From Chloroflexota bacterium (GTDB taxonomy: Bacteria > Chloroflexota > Chloroflexia > QHBQ01 > JADMIH01), in NCBI GenBank assembly GCA_015478675.1, contig JADMIH010000073.1, positions 1 to 18,099 of the forward strand: 18,099 nt of DNA, written 5' to 3'. Below, piece by piece: positions 15,553 to 18,099 of this stretch (positions are counted from its first letter, which is position 1; the number at the start of each line of letters is the position of its first letter). Under the pieces are notes generated by a model. It saw only the letters and a list, made by a program, of their open reading frames with translations. It searched no databases and had not been told where the DNA came from. The position numbers and the translations under genes are program-made.

Positions 15553-15588
15553 AAACACCGGTGGCGAGTGCGTCTCGCGCCGGTGTTT
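15553..15588 (+). terminator. Stem-loop: attenuator or terminator
   Basis: A 9-bp outer stem (AAACACCGG with CCGGTGTTT) and a 5-bp inner stem with a tgcgt loop. On the plus strand TTTGTGT follows or overlaps the stem; on the minus strand the T run is better (GTGTTTTT). It lies between the strong promoter and the SWIM gene. Confidence 0.6.
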
Positions 15589-15676
15589 GTGTCATGTGGG
15601 CCATGGTAACTTTTGGGACTTCCGCGAGTTACTGTAGCGTGGTTATTGGTCAGCACAAAGATCGGAGGATCAGGTT

Positions 15677-15958
15677 ATGAATTCCAGTCTTATCGGCAAG
15701 ATCGAAAAAGCACAGCGCTACGAGCACGAACCAGAGCGAATTGCTATAAGCAATCTAAAAGCAGATTTCCGTGGTGAGCACGACATCTATCACCTTGCAT
15801 TGGACGGCAATCATTGGAGTTGTTCTTGCGCTTTTTATTCGGGCTACGGCACATGCAGCCACGTAATGGCCGCTCAGCGCATTTTATCCCCTATGCTCTC
15901 AATCGAAAGCCGCAGCGAATCGCCGCTGCCGGTAGGCTCCAGAGAGAGCGCCGGCTAG
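15677..15958 (+). CDS. Small SWIM zinc-finger protein
   Basis: A 93-residue protein with the SWIM metal-binding pattern CxC-x8-CxH: Cys49, Cys51, Cys60 and His62 in SCSCAFYSGYGTCSHVMA. SWIM fingers bind DNA or proteins and are usually part of larger helicases or transposases; here the finger makes up most of the protein. The N-terminal 40 residues are charged and the last 25 look disordered. The ATG has GGAGG eight bases upstream. It may be read from the promoter at 15423-15451 through the stem-loop at 15553-15588. A strong shared terminator follows. The partner and function are unknown. Confidence 0.85.
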   Translation: MNSSLIGKIEKAQRYEHEPERIAISNLKADFRGEHDIYHLALDGNHWSCSCAFYSGYGTCSHVMAAQRILSPMLSIESRSESPLPVGSRESAG

Positions 15959-16002
15959 ACTGCTGAGCCAATACTCTGCTTTTCTCGGGAACTAACTTTA
16001 AC

Positions 16003-16047
16003 AAGCACAACAGCGGTAGCCATCAGTGTGCTACCGCTGTTGTGCTT
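16003..16047. terminator. Bidirectional terminator between convergent genes
   Basis: An 18-bp perfect stem (16003-16020 with 16030-16047) and a 9-base loop, followed on the plus strand by ctcttt. It separates the SWIM gene (+) from the 16094-16441 gene (-). Confidence 0.8.
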
Positions 16048-16093
16048 CTCTTTGCAGGGCGGCGCACTGTGGCGCGAGGCCACCTAACTCTGC

Positions 16094-16441
16094 TCAAGCT
16101 GTATCGCAGAGCTTGTTGATAGCGATAGTTAGACGCCGTGCGGTTGTCATCTTTCCTAGAGCGGCCATTACATCCTCAGGCTCTACGCCCTCCGCGCGAC
16201 CCGCCAGCGCAACTAACAGAGGTATTACCCAATCTTTGCCCCCGCAACCACATCTGTCGGCTGCCTTTGCTAATAACTTGCCCAGCGTCTCAGCATCGAA
16301 CCGGGATTCGGGCAAGGCGGCGCAAACGCTTGCTATCTCCTCAAGTAGCGCGCGCACCTCTACGGCATACATATTGCGCGGCACAAGCATGGCGCGCTCG
16401 TACGCGCTCTGAGCGAAGTTGCCGGTAGTTACCTCTTCCAA
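16094..16441 (-). CDS. Small protein of unknown function
   Basis: I do not recognise this 115-residue protein. It looks soluble and mostly helical, with three cysteines close together (VCAALP earlier, then DRCGCGGKDW) that could bind metal. It has no signal peptide or membrane segment. The start is TTG, with GAGAAGG eight bases upstream; no ATG is available in frame before the upstream stop. TATAAT lies about 48 bp upstream. Codon use is normal for the window and the reading frame is closed by a terminator shared with the SWIM gene, so I believe it is real. The start is the least certain part. Confidence 0.6.
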   Translation of the reverse strand: MEEVTTGNFAQSAYERAMLVPRNMYAVEVRALLEEIASVCAALPESRFDAETLGKLLAKAADRCGCGGKDWVIPLLVALAGRAEGVEPEDVMAALGKMTTARRLTIAINKLCDTA

Positions 16442-16488
16442 GCTGGTGGCCTTCTCTGATGATCCATCGTTCTGTTGTTTGCACCTCC

Positions 16489-16494
16489 ATTATA
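16489..16494 (-). promoter_or_regulatory. -10 box for the 16094-16441 gene
   Basis: A perfect TATAAT on the minus strand. The -35 position falls in or next to the edge of repeat A4 and has no good match (TTACAG at 19 bp is the nearest). Confidence 0.4.
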
Positions 16495-16515
16495 CATCAC
16501 CCCAGGTGCCCCTCT

Positions 16516-16666
16516 GTAACTGTTCAGACCAGGTGTGAATGGGCGTCCCTCCCCTCACCCCATACCCCTCTCCCACAAGGAGAGAGGGGGCTTTAATAAC
16601 CCCGTCGAGGGCACGCCCGCACAGATACCTCTTGAGCTTGGTTCTACCCTAACTCTGCCCTTTTGC
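16516..16666. repeat. Family A element, degenerate copy A4
   Basis: The left end is GTAACTGTTCAGAC. The interior has the ccctcacccc and cccctctccc/ggagagaggggg motifs of the family. The expected right end is only weakly recognisable (aactctgcccttttgc). It lies back to back with A5, 12 bp away. Confidence 0.55.
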
Positions 16667-16678
16667 GCCTCTCCCGCC

Positions 16679-16775
16679 GTAAGTGTTCAGACTTGAGGTG
16701 GAGGCGGCTAGTCCCCTCTCCCTTCATGGGAGAGGGGCATGGGGTGAGGGCGCACCCCCTACTCTGAATACTTAC
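16679..16775. repeat. Family A miniature inverted-repeat element, copy A5
   Basis: The shortest copy (97 bp). It starts GTAAGTGTTCAGAC and ends CTCTGAATACTTAC, with a 10-bp hairpin at 16713-16737. I see no flanking duplication. The remaining 135 bp up to the methyltransferase start show no clear promoter. Confidence 0.75.
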
Positions 16776-16910
16776 CAAAAGCCAGTAAGCGCTCCACTCT
16801 CCAACCCCTTCCTAACTCGTAATTCTGCCTATCGCGGCCTTGCATCCCCTTCCCCAATATGCGACAATGGCCCCACCACCTATCCTACTATTGAAGTGTG
16901 AGGCACCCCC

Positions 16911-18099
16911 ATGACCGAGCTAATCTGGGAGGGGAAGTACGGCCCCGATGGCAAGAAGACCGCCCCCTTCCACTACCCCCTCCCCTTCCAGGACATAGAG
17001 ACCGTCAACGAGCCGCAGAGCGTTCGCGCCTACAACTACAGCCTCTTCTCCGCCTCACACCCCACCGAGTGGCGCAACCGCCTCATCTGGGGCGACAAAA
17101 AGTATGTCCTGCCCTCCCTCCTCCCCGAGTTCCAGGGCAAGGTCAACCTCATCTACATTGACCCCCCTTTCGCCACAGGTGCCGACTTCTCCTATACAGT
17201 CACCATACCTGCCGACTCTTCTTCGCCCCCCCCCCACACTACCCTAGATAGTGGAGATACCACCTTCCTCAAAGAACCCAGCATAATCGAGCAAAAAGCC
17301 TACCGCGACACCTGGGGTCGTGGACTCGATGGCTATCTGCAATGGTTCTACGAGACTGTGGTATTACTCCATGAACTTCTATCCGATGATGGGAGCATAT
17401 TTGTGCATTGCGATTGGCGTGTAAACAGTCAGATACGTCTAATTTTAAACGAGGTTTTTTCGAGTGAATACTGCTTAAACGAAGTTACTTGGCTACGTAG
17501 CTCATCAGGGAAGACAACGTCCAAGAGTTTCCCACGAGATACAGATACCATCCTATATTACTCAAAGTCACCCTCGTACATATTCAACGCGGTCTTTCAA
17601 CCACTTTCGGACAAGACGATTGCGATGTACGATAAAGATGACCACGACGGACGTGGCCTATATAGATACTACCCGATGCAAAAAACTGGCGGGCCGGGCC
17701 CCGAAACGACTTATGATTACGTAGATGATAATGGCAAGATATGGAAGTGCCCAGCGAAAGGCTGGCGCATGAAGTATGAGAAGATAAAGGCGTTAGAGAA
17801 CGATGACAGGCTTGTCCTTACTGGAAACACTCTTCAAGAAAAAGCTTATTGGAACGAACGCGAGAACGAAGGGAAAATAGCAAGTAACCTTTGGAATGAT
17901 ATACCTAATCTGCAAGGCTCAAGTAACCAGATGCTAGGCTATCCCACCCAAAAACCCGAAGCTCTCCTGGAACGCATCATCCGCGCCTCTTCCAACGAAA
18001 ACGACCTGATCCTCGACTGCTTCGCGGGCAGTGGCACCACCGCAGCCGTAGCCGAAAAGCTAAACCGCCGCTGGATCACCGCAGACCTGGGCCGCTTCG
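16911..18099 (+). CDS. Class-beta DNA methyltransferase, 5' part (cut off by the window end)
   Basis: The frame runs open from the ATG at 16911 (GTGAGG eight bases upstream) to the last base, at least 396 residues. It should methylate adenine N6 or cytosine N4 using S-adenosylmethionine. The catalytic DPPF motif is at 84-87 ([14 protein letters not shown]), and the cofactor motif FAGSGTTAA lies near residue 378, after [12 protein letters not shown]. Catalytic motif first and cofactor motif last is the class-beta order used by type III Mod proteins. Residues between them form the target-recognition region. Homologues I know of with this N-terminus are long and often sit beside a helicase/nuclease gene, which would lie beyond the window. 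Ten consecutive C at 17226-17235 make the gene prone to slippage. The flanks are 63-65% G+C in sampled 60-base lines, the centre 37-45%. Confidence 0.9.
   Translation, partial: MTELIWEGKYGPDGKKTAPFHYPLPFQDIETVNEPQSVRAYNYSLFSASHPTEWRNRLIWGDKKYVLPSLLPEFQGKVNLIYIDPPFATGADFSYTVTIPADSSSPPPHTTLDSGDTTFLKEPSIIEQKAYRDTWGRGLDGYLQWFYETVVLLHELLSDDGSIFVHCDWRVNSQIRLILNEVFSSEYCLNEVTWLRSSSGKTTSKSFPRDTDTILYYSKSPSYIFNAVFQPLSDKTIAMYDKDDHDGRGLYRYYPMQKTGGPGPETTYDYVDDNGKIWKCPAKGWRMKYEKIKALENDDRLVLTGNTLQEKAYWNERENEGKIASNLWNDIPNLQGSSNQMLGYPTQKPEALLERIIRASSNENDLILDCFAGSGTTAAVAEKLNRRWITADLGRF
17226..17235 (+). repeat. C10 homopolymer inside the methyltransferase gene
   Basis: Ten C in frame, encoding three Pro and the first base of His (residues 106-109). 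With nine C the frame meets TAG after six further codons or so. With eleven C it meets the overlapping TAG four bases on. The present length is the open state. Confidence 0.9.

Noticed and set aside
15456..15656. A 66-residue minus-strand frame at 15456-15656
   Set aside because: It runs across the plus-strand promoter-leader-hairpin block and lacks a ribosome binding site.
114..16775. The regularly recurring C/G-rich palindromes as a CRISPR array
   Set aside because: The copies are kilobases apart, vary in length and lack spacers; they are separate inverted-repeat elements.
16683..16901. A 72-residue plus-strand frame through repeat A5
   Set aside because: Most of it is the repeat itself; the protein has no family character and no plausible ribosome binding site.

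Overview
The window looks like chromosomal DNA from a bacterium of the Chloroflexota. This is an inference from several things seen together: S-layer homology (SLH) repeats carrying a GYPCGGxGEPC insert, a serine hydrolase fused to two cell-wall-type repeats common in that phylum, a PepF peptidase, frequent TTG start codons, and many short C/G-rich intergenic repeats. No 16S rRNA or other species marker is present. Nearly all genes lie on the minus strand up to about 15.3 kb.

Layout. (1) 0.3-2.1 kb: pepF, an oligoendopeptidase. (2) 2.35-5.08 kb: two genes for secreted or surface proteins in lower-GC DNA. This stretch is bounded by the initiator tRNA gene (tRNA-fMet) and a 17-bp copy of that tRNA's 3' end, as if a small element had integrated there. 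(3) 5.38-10.38 kb: a run of housekeeping genes on the minus strand, probably one transcript from a promoter at 10.42-10.45 kb: rodA, a zinc-ribbon protein, an alpha/beta hydrolase, gatC, gatA and an FtsB/DivIC-like protein. It joins cell-wall elongation and division functions to the tRNA-dependent amidotransferase. (4) 10.8-15.3 kb: two large exported proteins, a clan GH-A-like glycosidase with SLH repeats and a class A beta-lactamase-fold protein. (5) 15.4-16.5 kb: a strong plus-strand promoter, a possible 20-residue leader peptide, a hairpin and a small SWIM zinc-finger gene, converging with an unknown 115-residue gene. (6) 16.9 kb to the end: the 5' part of a class-beta DNA methyltransferase that runs off the window.

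Most notable observations. First, the methyltransferase gene contains a run of ten C in frame. Losing or gaining one C brings a TAG within about nine codons, so this is a candidate phase-variable methyltransferase. Its middle section also has a sharply different base composition, which fits exchange of the target-recognition region. Second, five copies of a short inverted-repeat element (family A) and one copy of a second element (family B) fill the intergenic regions. They have GTAA...TTAC ends, and two of them have 8-bp flanking duplications, which suggests non-autonomous elements of IS66 type. Third, the tRNA-fMet 3' end is duplicated around the two-gene surface-protein block.
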